Origin: Heloderma charlesbogerti | Lineage: Eukaryota; Chordata; Lepidosauria; Squamata; Helodermatidae | NCBI GenBank assembly: GCA_026122225.1 | Contig: JANEZZ010000470.1 | Coordinates: 496,001-560,000 of the forward strand | Length of the DNA: 64,000 nucleotides | Direction: 5' to 3' | Shown: piece by piece, positions 44,203-55,484 of the stretch | How positions within the stretch are numbered: the stretch's first letter is position 1 | How the letters are laid out: each line of letters begins with the position of its first letter | The notes under the pieces: model-generated | What the model was told of the DNA's origin: nothing | Seen by the model: the letters and a program-made list of their open reading frames with translations, nothing else | Databases searched by the model: none | Made by a program: the position numbers and the translations under genes

Positions 44203-44560
44203 CTAGGATGCCTTTGTTCTAGCTACTAGAATTTTGACAACAAAAACACATTTTTGGGTGTAAGTCTGGAATTTGAACTTTTGGAACTCAGTTTTGTTCA
44301 GTTCATCAGGAACCCTTGAAACGAGAGTGCCCTCTTTTTGTAGAGCTACCTGAGTTTTTCTAATTAAGGCAGGCAACAAAGTAAAGCTTCTGACAGTTGA
44401 TGGGTGTTTGTAATAGAGAGCAAAATTATCTCTATTCTGCTTAAACATAAGCTCAACATGCCTCTTAAACTAATGTTTTTTGTTGTTGTTTTTACTTGAG
44501 TGGGGGGTGTTGAGGCAACTAAACTTAAGAAGGAGAGAATAATGCGCATGAGTAAGCGTT
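44203..44560 (-). pseudogene. Retroviral env N-terminal remnant
   Basis: Short overlapping frames following the end of integrase, with a hydrophobic leader and one NKT glycosylation sequon. The central and transmembrane parts of env are absent: within about 120 bp the sequence reaches the polypurine tract. Identified mainly by position. Confidence 0.5.
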
Positions 44561-44709
44561 AGGAGAAAGCTCTCTCATGAACAAATACTTGAGTCCCTCC
44601 AGGGGTTCATTATTCCAACAGCTGCCTTCAGGTGGGACAGCTTCCGGTGTGACCCTCTCTGGTGAAGGTGATGCCTTTATTCAGTGTGATGAATCCACTT
44701 CTTCCCTTT

Positions 44710-47700
44710 GTTGTTGTTGTTCAGTCGTTCAGTCGTGTCCGACTCTTCGTGACCCCATGGACCATAGCACGCCAGGCCTTCCTGTCCTCCGCTCTCTCCC
44801 GGAGTGTGCTCAGGTTCATATTCATTGCATCGGTGATGCTATCTAGCCATCTCATCCTCTGCCGTCCCCTTCTCCTTTTGCCTTCAGTCTTTCCCAGCAT
44901 CAGGGTCTTTTCCAGAGAGTTTTCTCTTCCCATTATTTTGGCCACCTGATCCCATTAGGTGGCCAAAATATTTGAGCTTCAGCTTCAGTATCTGTCCTTC
45001 CAATGAGCACTCAGGGTTGATTTCCTTTAGTATGGACTGATCTGACCTCCTTGCAGTCCAGGGGACTCGTCAGAGTCTTCTCCAGCACCACAGTTCGAAA
45101 GCATCAATTCTTCGGCGCTCAACCTTCCTTATAGTCCAGCTCTCACAGCCATACATTACTACTGGGAAAACCATAGCTTTGATTAGATGGACCTTTGTCG
45201 GCAAGGTGATGTCTCTGCTTCTTACTATGCTGTCTAGGTTGGCCATAGCTTTCCTCCCAAGGAGCAAGTGGCTTTTAATTTCATGGCTACAGTCACCGTC
45301 TGTGGTGATCTTGGAGCCCAAGAAAATAAAATCTGTCACTGCTCCCATTTCTTCCCCTTCTATATGCCAGGAAGTGATGGGGCCAGATGCCATGATCTTA
45401 GTTTTTTTAATGTTGAGTTTCAAACCAGCTTTTGCACTCTCCTCTTTCACCCTCAACAACAGGCTCTTTAGATCCTCTTCGCTTTCTGCCATTAGGGTGG
45501 TATCATCTGCATACCGGAGGTTGTTGATAATTCTCCCAGCAATCTTAATTCCGAGCTGTGATTCATCCAACCCGGCATTTCTCGTGATGTACTCTGCATA
45601 TAAGTTAAATAAGCAGGGTGACAATATGCAGCCTTGTCGTACTCCTTTCCCAATTTTGAACCAATCGGTTGTTCCATGTCTGGTTCTTACTGTTGCTTCT
45701 TGACCCTCATACAGGTTTCTCAGGAGACAGGTAAGGTGGTCTGTAACTCCCATCTCTTTCAGAATTTGCCACAGTTTGTTGTGATCCACACAATCAAAGG
45801 CTTTAGCATAGTCAATGAAGCAGAAATAGATGTTTTTCTGGAATTCTCTTGCTTTCTCCATGATGCAGCGAATGTTGGCGATTTGATCTCTAGTTCCTCT
45901 GCCTCTTCGAAACCCAGCTTGTACTTCCGGTAGTTCTCGGTTCGCATACTGCTGAAGCCTAGCTTGTAGGATTTTGAGCATCACCTTGCTGGCATGTGAA
46001 ATGAGCGCAATTATGCGGTAGTTTGAACACTCTTTGGCGTTGCCCTTCTTTGGAATTGGAATGTAAACTGACCTTTTCCAGTCTTGCGGCCATTGTTGAG
46101 TGTTCCAGATTTGTTGGCATATTGAATGCAGCACTTTAACAGCATCATCTTTTAGGATTTTAAATAGCTCAGCTGGAATGCTGTCATCTCGGCTAGCTTT
46201 GTTGTTAGTAATGCTTCCTAAGGCCCACTTGACTTCACTTTCTAGGATGTCCGGCTCAAGTTCTGTGACCGCACTATCATGGCTATCAGGGACATTAAGA
46301 TCTTTCCTGTATAGTTCTTCTGTGTATGCTTGCCACCTCTTCTTCATCTCATCTGCTTCTGTTAGGTCCCTGCCTTCTTTGTCCTTTATCATGCCCATCT
46401 TTGCACAAAACGTTCCCTTGAGATCTCCAATTTTCTTGAAGAGATCTCTAGTCTTTCCCATTCTGTTGTTTTCCTCGATTTCTTTGCATTGTTCATTTAA
46501 GAAGGCCTTCTTGTCTCTCCTTGCTATTCTCTGGAACTCTGCATTCAGTTGGATATATCTTCCCTTTTCTCCCTTGCTTTTCGCTTCCCTTCTTTCCTCA
46601 GCTACTTGAAAAGCCTCATCAGACAGCCACTTGGCTTTCTGCATTTCTTTTTCTTTGGGATGGATTTCGTTGCTGCCTCCTGAACATTGTTACAGACCTC
46701 CGTCCATAGTTCCTCAGGCACTCTGTCTATCAGGTCTAATCCCTGAAATCTATTCCTCACCTCCACTGTGTATTCATAAGGGATATGATTTAGGTCATAC
46801 CTGAATGGTTTAGTGGTTTTCCCTATGTTCTTCAATTTAAGCCGAAATTTTGCAACAAGAAGCTCATGATCTGAGCCACAGTCAGCTCCAGGTCTTGTTT
46901 TGACTGACTGTATAGAGCTTCTCCATCTTTGGCTACAAAGGACATAATCAATCTGATTTTGATATTGACCATCTGGTGATGTCCATGTGTAGAGTCGTCT
47001 CTTGTGCTGTTGGAAAAGAGTGTTTGCTATGATCAGCATGTTCTCTTGGCAAAACTCTATTAGCCTTTGTCCTGCTTCATTTTGTACACCAAGGCCATGC
47101 TTGCCTGTTATCCCAGTGATTTCTTGACTTCCTACTTTAGCATTCCAATCCCCTATGATGAAGAGGACATCTTTTTTTGTTGTTAGTTCTAGAAGGTGTT
47201 GTAGGTCTTCATAGAACCGATCAACCTCAGCTTCTTCAGCATCAGTGGTTGGGGCATAGACTTGAATTACTGTGATGCTGAATGGTTTGCCTTGGATTCG
47301 TACTCAGATCATTCTATTGTTTTTAAGATTGTACCCCAGTACTGCTTTTCCCAGCCTTTTGTTGACTATGAGTGCTACTCCATTTCTTCTAAGGGATTCT
47401 TGCCCACAGTAGTAGATATGATGGTCACCTGAATTAAATTTGCCCATGCCTGTCCATTTTAGTTCGCTGATTCCCAAGATGTCGATGTTCAATCTTGCCA
47501 TCTCATGTTTGACCACCTCCAACTTACCTTGATTCATTGATCTGACATTCCAGGTTCCTAAACAAAATTGTTCTTTACAGCATCAGATTTTCTTTTCACC
47601 ACCAGACACATCCACAGCTGAGTGTCCTTTCGGTTTTGGCCCAGCCGCTTCACTCTTTCTGGCGCTACTTGGAAATACCCTCTGCTCTTCCCCAGTAGTA

Positions 47701-47947
47701 TACTGGACACCTTCCGACCTGAGGGGCTCATCTTCCGGTGTCATCTCTTTTAGCCTTGTGTTACGTTCCATGGGGTTTTCTTGGCAAGAATACTGGAGTG
47801 GGTTGCCATTTCCTTCTCCAGTGGACCACATTTTGTCAGAACTCTCTGCCATGACCTGTCCATCTTGGGTGGCGCTGCACGGCATAGTTTATGGCTTCAC
47901 TGAGTTACGCAAGCCCCTTCGCCACAAGGCAGTGATCCATGAAGGGG
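44710..47947 (-). mobile_element. Bov-B LINE, copy 3, full length, inside a provirus
   Basis: 3238-bp minus-strand Bov-B with an 11-bp target duplication TTCTTCCCTTT (44699-44709 and 47948-47958). It splits retroviral integrase C-terminal sequence, so it is younger than the provirus. Endonuclease pieces lie at 46602-47039 and 47304-47537, followed by a long RT frame. Near 44940-44960 a short duplicated stretch (GGTGGCCAAAATA region) is added close to the 3' end. Confidence 0.95.
45070..46644 (-). pseudogene. Bov-B copy 3 reverse transcriptase, longest open frame (524 aa)
   Basis: The best-preserved LINE frame in the window. It spans linker, complete reverse transcriptase ([20 protein letters not shown]; catalytic [11 protein letters not shown]) and part of the C-terminal region, ending in ELWCWRRL where a TTA leucine codon has become TGA compared with copy 5. 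The upstream endonuclease is in other frames, so the whole protein cannot be made. Confidence 0.9.
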
Positions 47948-48517
47948 TTCTTCCCTTTAGCAACTTTTATAGCAATGGGAGTGGTAAGTAGGATCTGAAA
48001 CGGACCCTTCCACTTCTCGGTAGGTGGTTCATCTTTCTAGGACTGGATTAGCACCCAATCACTGGGACTGAGATTATGCACTGGAGCCTCTAAAGGCCAG
48101 GATTGGTGAGATGTCGCAAACCTGTGAAAACAAAACAGACTGCAAGGCAGTAACATAATCTTGAATCTTAAAACCCTTACTTCTAAATTCACATTTATGC
48201 CATCAGCCATAGGTAATATCTGAGGTGGGCGCTTATAGAACGTTTAAAGGGTGTCAATTTAATAATTCCCTTGGGGGTGCACTGTACTCGGGTCAAGGTG
48301 ATTGGCAAGGCCTGTGGCCTTTCAACTTAATCTTTAAACAAATTCTAGTGAGCATTGTCTTTAAGGTGCGGTTCATCTTCTCAACTTGACTTGTGGATTG
48401 AGGTTTCCAAGGGGGTGTAGCTTCTAGTTAGTTTGTTAGGCCTGGGCCACTACTTGCGTCAGTTGTCCAACAAAATGGGGCCCCTGATTTGATTCACTCT
48501 CTTTAGGTAACAAGAGC

Positions 48518-48796
48518 CTAGGGATTACTTTTTAACAGGATCTTGGCTACTGTCTGTGCGGTGCAGTCAATCGGTTTTATTGTTACTAGCAGGTGCCGAT
48601 AGCCATGAGTCTGGGGCAACTCTGAAAAGTCAATTTGAAATCTCTGAAAAGGATAGTACACGCATGGGCAACTTCTCATTTGAGCTGGGGGCTCAAACAT
48701 CTTTGAATCGTTTTTGAGGCACAAAGGGCAGTTAGCCCCTGCTCTCAGGCCTTGGTCCAACCTGAAGGAGGTGCTATCTGCCTTGGGCACACCCAA
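48518..48796 (-). pseudogene. Retroviral integrase remnant
   Basis: Contains the end of the zinc-binding domain (CPLCLKND) and the start of the catalytic core (FQIDFSELP, HLLVTI), with an Asp at the expected first catalytic place. It runs into stops. The C-terminal domain of the same integrase is recognisable at about 47990-48120 (KGPFQ-type stretch), and its end lies across the Bov-B insertion at about 44600-44698. Confidence 0.75.
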
Positions 48797-48906
48797 AAGT
48801 GGGGTGTTAAAGAGGGATGATCCCTTTATTAGCTAACCATAATTTTTTGAACTTCTGAATGAGCGGCTTCAAGCCTGCACAGGTGGCTTTCTTCAGAGGA
48901 TACTGC

Positions 48907-49790
48907 TAGGGATGGCGGAGAATTGCGCCATGGATTCCAGTGAGGCCGAATGCACTGGCATTCGGCCCCCTGGAATCTGTGGTGGAACGGCCTCCTGTCC
49001 CCCCGCCCGCCCCATGGAACCCCCCGGGATGGCACTTACCTGGGGCGGATGTGGCGGCGGCTTTGGTGGCGGGCGCGGCAGCGGCAGTGGAAGGGGCGGC
49101 AGCAGGGGCGGCGGTGGCGGGTGTGGCAGGGGTGGCGGCAGAAGGGGCAGTGGCAGCAGGGGCGTGGAGGCGGAAGGTGCAGTGGTGGCAGAAGGTGAGG
49201 CGGCAGAGGGGGGCGGCAGGGGTGGCAGGTGCAGCAGCAGCTGGTGCGGCGGAAGATGCAGGGGCGGCAGCGGGGGTGGCAGTTGCAGCAGGGCGGCAGT
49301 TGCGGGGGTGGCAGCAGAGGGGGTGGTGGGGGCGGCGGTGGCTAGTCTCCTGGCTGGGCACAGCGTACACAAATGGCGGCGGCTATGGCAGCCGCCATTT
49401 GTGTTTGCTATTTTTAGCCGTTCTAGCCTATGTAAATATTTACATAGGCTAGAACGGCGAAAAATAGCGAATGCAAATGTTGGCCGCCGTAGCCGCCACC
49501 ATTTGCGTATGTATTTTTTTTTTACTTTGCCGTGATAGGCTACGTAAATATTTATGTAGCCTATCACGGTTAAGTACAGAGACGCAAACGGCGGCAGCTA
49601 CTGCCGTCACCATTTGCGTCCCTGCTGCCCAGCGGCAGGATGTTCGGCTGAGGGCGGAGCCTGCCGGCGGCTCCGCAGAATCTGCACAGAGCGAGCCAGC
49701 TGGGCAGGATTCCGGGTGGAGGAATGGAGCGCCTCCCTCCCCACCGTGAAGCAGATCCGCGAAACAGTAAGTGACTTTTGTACATCCCTA
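48907..49790 (+). mobile_element. hAT-like palindromic element E with expanded GGC-rich arm
   Basis: 884 bp, TIRs TAGGGATGGCGG / TACATCCCTA, exact 8-bp target duplication GATACTGC (48899-48906, 49791-49798). It lies within retroviral sequence. 49036-49345 is a long imperfect GGCGGC/GGCAGY array absent from other copies. Palindromes near 49419-49458 and 49532-49570. Confidence 0.93.
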
Positions 49791-50175
49791 GATACTGCCT
49801 CACGCACACAGGGCTCTCTCACTTTCTAAAGAAGATTTTAACTGGTGTTATGCATTTGCTCAGGCAGGGGTTCTGTCTGCCCACACACATGGATCAACAT
49901 TCTCTAAAATCTCAGTCCCTTTGGCCTCTGACACAATCTCGATTGCTTGAAGGGAAGATGATTATCAAATCATCTGATAATTTGAGCCCTGCTTTATTGG
50001 CAGCTGTACTACAATCTGATGATCACAGAAGAAGATTTCAGCTTGCAGTTTTGTTAACAAGTCCCACCCCAAGAGGACAACCATGCATGCAGATGAAACT
50101 ACAAAGGCATGTTTCAGTTTATTTCCAATCTTTGTGAGGAGGGGCTTACACATGGCAAATTTAGTTTTTTTCCCT

Positions 50176-50574
50176 TTAATTCCTTTTACAGTTATATGCT
50201 TTCCACTTTCTCTCGCCGGGGGGCTTCACAGGGATCATAGAAAATGTGGCTCCAGTATCTACTAGGGCCTGACAGTCCCTGCCACCAACTCTTACTTTTA
50301 CCTTGGGATTCTCCTGAGTGTTTGTTCGTAGGGTGGTGGCCCTTCTGCTAGACTCTCCCCGTGCCGGAGGACCCTGCCCGTGTTTGGCAGCCTTCAGGGT
50401 GAGTCTCTTTTCTTTTCTCTCTCTGGACAATCTGGACAATCTTTCTGGACAATCTTTCTCTGGACAATCTTTCTGGACAATCTCTGGACAATCTTTCTTC
50501 CAGTGTCTCTTCTCTCGACAATACACACAATTATCGAGCCCCGGTCGGCCCTTTCCTTTTCCACCCCCCCCCAT
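50176..50574 (-). pseudogene. Retroviral gag nucleocapsid and protease remnant
   Basis: One open frame with a zinc knuckle of form C-X2-C-X4-H-X4-C (CVYCREKRHWKKDC) and, about 80 residues on, the aspartic protease active site LVDTGATFSMI. Between them is a short repeated DCPE-type stretch produced by a tandem repeat of about 12 bp (50424-50510). The frame ends before the protease is complete; 49965-50153 holds its C-terminal end (LGWDLLTKLQAEI) in another piece. A non-functional viral relic. Confidence 0.82.
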
Positions 50575-50640
50575 AAATATTTACGTAGACTAAGATGGCC
50601 CAAAATAAGGAACGCAAATGGCTCAGCTCTAGTTGTCATT
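50566..50640 (+). repeat. hAT-like element scrap
   Basis: ATAAATATTTACGTAGACTA followed by an AAATAAGGAACGCAAATGGC stretch: half of one tagtctacg palindrome and its shell, next to the gag-pro remnant. Confidence 0.65.
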
Positions 50641-52714
50641 CTTGAGTGTTCAGCACCTTCCCCAGAACCTTCCAAATAAATTAAATTTCTGAGGGGAGAT
50701 TGTGGATATCTCTTGTCTCTAATGCAGGCACAGAGAGATGATTGTACATTGAAAGACAGCACACTCATACACACTCCTCAGCCACCTCTTAAGTGACGTA
50801 AGCACAAGAACCCTGAACCCAACCAGGCAAATTTGCCTGAAATTTCTTCTCCTTTGAAATTCTTTATAAAAGCCATTTCTTTTCTATCAAGTTGAATGGG
50901 AAGGGTAAAAAAAAAGATGGGGGAGAAATTTCTGGAACAGCATATAGCAGCTTTTAAGGTGACTTATTACTGTAACTGAATTATTTATGTCCAGGAGAAG
51001 AGTGAAGTGGATATTTACTGTTTAACACCTTATTTCTGTAAATAATAAATATTTCTCTTCTTTTCCAAATCCTATGCCTACAGCTCATGGCTACCAAAGG
51101 ATAAAAGTGATAAGAGAATAATATATGTCAGAATAAAAAACCAGGGTGTCCTCACATCTTGAGAAGTAAAGGAATAAAGGAACTGGTGAATAGGCAGGTT
51201 TCAATACAAAACCCAGAAGCATCTTCTGTAACTCAGCCATTCTTCACTGGATATTTCTAGTGTTGTGCCAAAATTTTATCTCACGTATTTTTGGACCATT
51301 CCCATTCAATTAGATAGAAAATACATGGCTTTCGAAAAGAAACTCAGAGGAGAAGACATTTAAGAGAAATTCTGATGGGTTTGGTTCTCTGTGCCAGGCT
51401 ACATGCTAATGGAACATGTTGTCTTAACTTTATAATGAATAAAACTTGCAGGCTTCATAATGACCCAACATTGAAATATGAAGATGCCTTAAGCTACGGG
51501 GCATCTCCTGAGTCTCAGTAATTTAAGAAAGATCTATTTCTTAAATTCGACTCTATTCAACTCCACATGCAGGTGTACGGTTGGAGAAAAACACTTTTGT
51601 GAGACCTCAGCGAGACAGCTCCATACTCATCACATGGGTCAGTGAGGGGAGAAGGTGAGCTTGGCCAGACGTCTGTCCATGACACACCTTCATACAAACC
51701 AAGATCAAGATGGCCTTTCAGGATATATATGAACATAGATGAGCTCAACATAGATGAGTTAGTATTGAAGGTTGTGAAGGATTGTTGGGCACAAACCAAC
51801 AACCCTGCAAGGTAGGACTAGCCAAACATGGCCACAGATCCCCACAGTAACCTAGTAGCCTCTCACTCTGGCCAATAGGCACTGAAATTAGCACTAAAAT
51901 TGGCACTGTCGTTATTCAGAAACACGCACCAGCTAAAAGTTGGGAAAAGTTTGTTAAGGGAAGGAACAGTGGGGAAGGGGAGAGGTACTGGATTGTACAG
52001 GAAATTGCAAGCAAGATTACAAGTACAAGAAATGCTAAAAAATGCAGAGAGCCTGTACATGCACCCCCAAGAGCAAAACAATAAAGCTACAAAGTCTGTC
52101 CTATACATACCAAGGTATGGGCCTTCTAGGATAGCCTCCAGACTGCAACGCACCCCGAAAACCATCAAGAAGACGGCTGGCCTCTTCCTAGATAATAATA
52201 TCTGCCTGGGGGTCATAATGTTCTCTCTGCCCCACCACTCGGAAGGATTGCAGGTCACAGCTTAGCAAACCTTACATGATGGGATGGATGTTCTCAAGGG
52301 ATAAAGAAACCTCAGTGCACATGTTTTTTCAAGAAGCATCTTGCAAAGTCAGGCACTTGGGCTGCACCCTGGCTTAATAGCTTTATTTGGTGGTGGTGGT
52401 GGAAATGTACACTTGAGCTGCTGATTAAAGGGCATGGCTGGGATTTAATTTCCTTCTTCTCTCTGTTAGATAACACTGAACTCCAGGTGGTTGATTTGGA
52501 CGTGACAGCCTAGCCTGTTCTCATGGCAGAAAGTGGGCCTTCATTCTTGACAAAGATGCCTTCTGATGTATCAGCTTTTTGATAAATCTCACCCAGTATT
52601 GTATACTCTGCCAGGCAGTGGCTCCTTTTCCTGCCCAGAGAGGTTTGCCTGGCACTGTCCTTATGACCTTCTCAGTGCCAGGTGAAAAACCTTTTCCTTC
52701 ACTGAGGTCTTTTA
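50641..52714. other. Unassigned intergenic DNA
   Basis: AT-rich, with the V2R-upstream-like stretch at 51578-51665. ORFs at 51863-52265 on both strands lack domains. No gene supported. Confidence 0.5.
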
Positions 52715-52722
52715 AATATTTT

Positions 52723-53471
52723 TAGGGATGTGCGAAACTCTTACCTGGCTCTGCGCTGGGCAATCCGCGGTGGGGGGGAGGTGCTCCGTCCCTGCCCCTG
52801 GAATCCTCCCAGGCCAGCTCCGCTCCGTGGTGACTCCGCAGAGCTGACGGCCGGGGCCGCCCGCAGCCGGACATCCAGCTGCTGGGCTGCACAGGGACGC
52901 AAATGGCGGCCGCCATAGCCACCACCATTTGTGTCCCTGTCTTTAGCCGTGATAGGCTACGTATATATTTACATAGCCTATCATGGCAAAAGACAGGGGC
53001 GCAAATGGCGTAGTGGCTGCCATTTGTGCCCCTGTCTTTTGCCGTGATAGGCTACGTAAATATATACATAGTCTATCACGGCAATAGACAGGGATGCAAA
53101 TGGCGGCGGCTATGGCATAAATATATATGGTGGCCACAGCATAAATATATACATAGCCTATCACGGCTAAAGACAGGGATGCAAATGGCAGCGGCTATGG
53201 CGGCCGCCATTTGTGTACCTGTCTATTGCCGTGATAGGCTACATATATATTTAAATAGCCTATCACGGCCATTCGAAAGAGGCAAATGGCGGCCACAGAC
53301 GTGGCTGCCATTCGAGGAGCACCGGAATGTCCGACAAAGGTAGGCTCCAATCCAGGCCCATTTCGCGGGGTGGTGGGGTGGGTGGCTTCATTCCGCCATG
53401 GCTTCCGGGGGGCCGAATGCGCTGGCATTCGGCCCCCCTGGAATCCGTGGTGAAATTCTCCAACATCCCTA
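52723..53471 (+). mobile_element. hAT-like palindromic element H
   Basis: 749 bp, TIRs TAGGGATGTGCGAA / CAACATCCCTA, exact 8-bp target duplication AATATTTT (52715-52722, 53472-53479). Five or more palindromes with ATATATTT centres and CAAATGGCGGC shells. Confidence 0.92.
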
Positions 53472-53715
53472 AATATTTTACATCATATAGGCTGGGCCTC
53501 TCTGTTTATAATCCACATTTTAATTGCTGACCTACCTGCTGCTGCTGAAAGTTCAAGATGGAGGCACGCCAGGAGTGGACCAACGTGGTCTGTCAATGGC
53601 TACTAGTAATGATGGTGATATTCATGCCCTACAGTATCAGAGGCGGTTTGAAACACAAATAGGGAACCATCAGGAGGTTGCTATAATTATGCTCTTGTCT
53701 CAAGGCATCTGGTTA

Positions 53716-53857
53716 GCCATAGGAACATAGGAAGCTACCTTATATTGAGTCAGACCATTAATCTGTTTAGTCCAGTATCATCAGTATGGATGGCAGCAGC
53801 TCTCCATGTTTTCAAGCAGGAATTGTTCAGCCCTACTTGGAAATGCCAAGAATGCCA
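53716..53857 (-). repeat. tRNA-derived SINE (second family), headless fragment
   Basis: CATAGGAAGCTACCTTATAT ... GTCAGACCATTAATCTG, then the middle region; the tRNA-like head is absent because the foldback element starts at about 53866. Confidence 0.72.
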
Positions 53858-53865
53858 GCCATGTG

Positions 53866-54760
53866 AGCCCCCTGCTCCTTACCTAGACCCCTGAGAGTGC
53901 CCACAGCCATTGCCCTCTTCAAAGGAGTCATCATTTTCTTTTAGAATGGCGACTCTTCTTCTTCCAGAAATTAAATGTTGTGCAAGTGACGGTGTCAGGG
54001 TGGACACTGAGCCCATAGAATCCCAGAGTAGTTCTGATTCTGAGGAAGAGCTGTCATTCCTGGGAGAGGAGCGCGCTCCTCTTTCCCAGGGCCCACAGCT
54101 GACGGAGATTCCTCCCACCAGCATTCCTAGCTTAGATAGCAGTCCTGGGAGTGACAGAGCACGGGAAGCAGACTTGGTGGATGCGCGACACCGATGCAGA
54201 GAGTGGCGCCAAATGGAGGGCGCAGAAAGGAGGCGTAGTGCCCGGTTGGCGCGCAAACAACGGCTGCGCCCAGAGGATCCAAGGGAAAAGGGGAGGGACT
54301 CTCCCTAGTCCTTAAGTTCAGGGGTCTGCCAGTAATTCCCTTTCAAATGGGGACCAACTGTTCCAACTTAGGGCATAGGTACTGTGCTGCTCAGATCTAG
54401 TTGCAAACGGTAGAGTTATTAAGTTGTAAAAGAAGAATAAAGCTTGGAAAGGAATCCCTTTGTCTGTGGCTGGACTTGGCTACTGGATTAGACTGAGAGA
54501 CGCCTCCAAGGAGCTCTTGACAGGCGGCTGTAAAGCTGTCATGTATGCAACATTCCAGGCATAAATGGCCCATTTACGCCTATAACATTGCATACATGAT
54601 GGCCTTCCAGACGCTATTTCCACAACATTTAATTTTCACAGTATTTAATTTCCAGAAGAAGAAGAGTTTCCATTTTAAAAGAAAACAGTGACTCCTTCAA
54701 AGAGGGCAATGGCTATGAGCATGCCCCACAGGCTCCCACAGGTAAGGAGCAGGGGGCTTG
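53866..54760. mobile_element. Foldback element interrupted by a solo LTR
   Basis: Outer arms are inverted repeats of each other: AGCCCCCTGCTCCTTACCT at 53866 and its complement near 54741-54759, continuing inward through CTTCAAAGGAGTCA and ATTAAATGTTGTG for about 110 bp. A further inner palindrome lies at 54535-54600 (GTCATGTATGCAACATT). A 530-bp LTR sits at 53993-54522. Confidence 0.75.
53993..54522 (+). mobile_element. Solo LTR (family 1) with internal ORF
   Basis: 530 bp from TGTCAGGGTGG to CTCTTGACA, near-match 5-bp flanks GACGG / GGCGG, and an AATAAAG poly(A) signal near 54437. An open frame 53910-54308 covers much of it, encoding an acidic serine-rich stretch then a basic RRRSARLARKQRLRPED end; related LTRs at 22166 and 32938 have similar pieces, so this is LTR sequence and not a host gene. 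Confidence 0.75.
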
Positions 54761-54921
54761 TACAGCTGTGGGGGGGATGTGGAGTTTGTGCAACTCATGT
54801 GGCTGGCAGGGGGGATTGCGGCTCAGGAGAGGTGTGTGATTCGGATATCGGAATTTAATTTTGGACCTGTAGACTGAAGCAGGTTGGACCAGGTCTGAAG
54901 TGGGCCAAGGTGGGTTGGGGC

Positions 54922-55484
54922 TAGGGGTGGACGAAAGTCCCTTACCTGTCCTCGAAGCTTTTCGCGGTGGGGGGGAGGCGCTTTGCTGCTCCCCCCGTGA
55001 AGTTCAGGCTGGGGGGGGAGGGTTCCTGCCTTGCCCGGCCGAAATTCAGGCCGGGGAAGAGGCGCCTCGCCTCGCCCGGCCGCGAACTAAAAAGTTTTTT
55101 TAAAAAAACAAAAACGCCCCTGTGATAGGCTACGTGACGATTGACGTAGCCTATCACGGCTGACTTTGCAAATCTAGCCATGATAGGCTACGTTAATCGT
55201 CACGTAGCCTATCACGGGGGCATTTTTTTTTTTCTTTGATTGGAATGGCGGTGGCGGTAGCCGGTCAAAAGACTGGTTGCCGCTCCCGCCCTGGACGAAC
55301 ACCCGCCGAACCGCCGGCCGGACCCGCCGCCGGGAGGGACATTCGCCAAAGGTAAGTCCCGTCCTGGGTGGGGTGCAGGGGGCGGGGGGGTGCGGAGAAT
55401 TTCTCCCCGAAACTTGTTCAGGGGGGCGAACACATTGGCGCTCAGCCCCCCGAAGTTTCGGGGAGAAATTCTCTGCCATCCCTA
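54922..55484 (-). mobile_element. hAT-like palindromic element, close relative of D, minus orientation
   Basis: 563 bp, TIRs TAGGGGTGGACGAAAG / TGCCATCCCTA, exact 8-bp target duplication GTTGGGGC (54914-54921, 55485-55492). The arms match element D's two ends; the centre with the tagtctacg hairpins is missing, leaving two hairpins (about 55121 and 55180). Confidence 0.93.

Larger units (their letters stand above)
43739..50574 (-). mobile_element. Gammaretrovirus-like endogenous provirus, gutted
   Basis: Minus-strand remains in the order expected of a provirus, right to left: gag nucleocapsid and protease (49799-50574), integrase (47959-48906), end of integrase and start of env (44203-44698), polypurine tract and 3' LTR. 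Reverse transcriptase, RNase H and most of env are not seen, and no 5' LTR is found. Bov-B copy 3 and hAT-like element E are inserted into it. Assignment to the gamma/epsilon type rests on the single CCHC knuckle and the integrase C-terminal pattern. Confidence 0.8.

Noticed and set aside
48893..49567. Large Ala/Pro/Gly-rich ORFs on both strands
   Set aside because: Produced by the GGC-rich expansion inside hAT-like element E; open in several frames at once.
53910..54308. 132-codon ORF that looks like a nuclear acidic/basic protein
   Set aside because: Lies mostly within an LTR with TGTCA...TGACA ends, and related pieces occur in other LTRs here.
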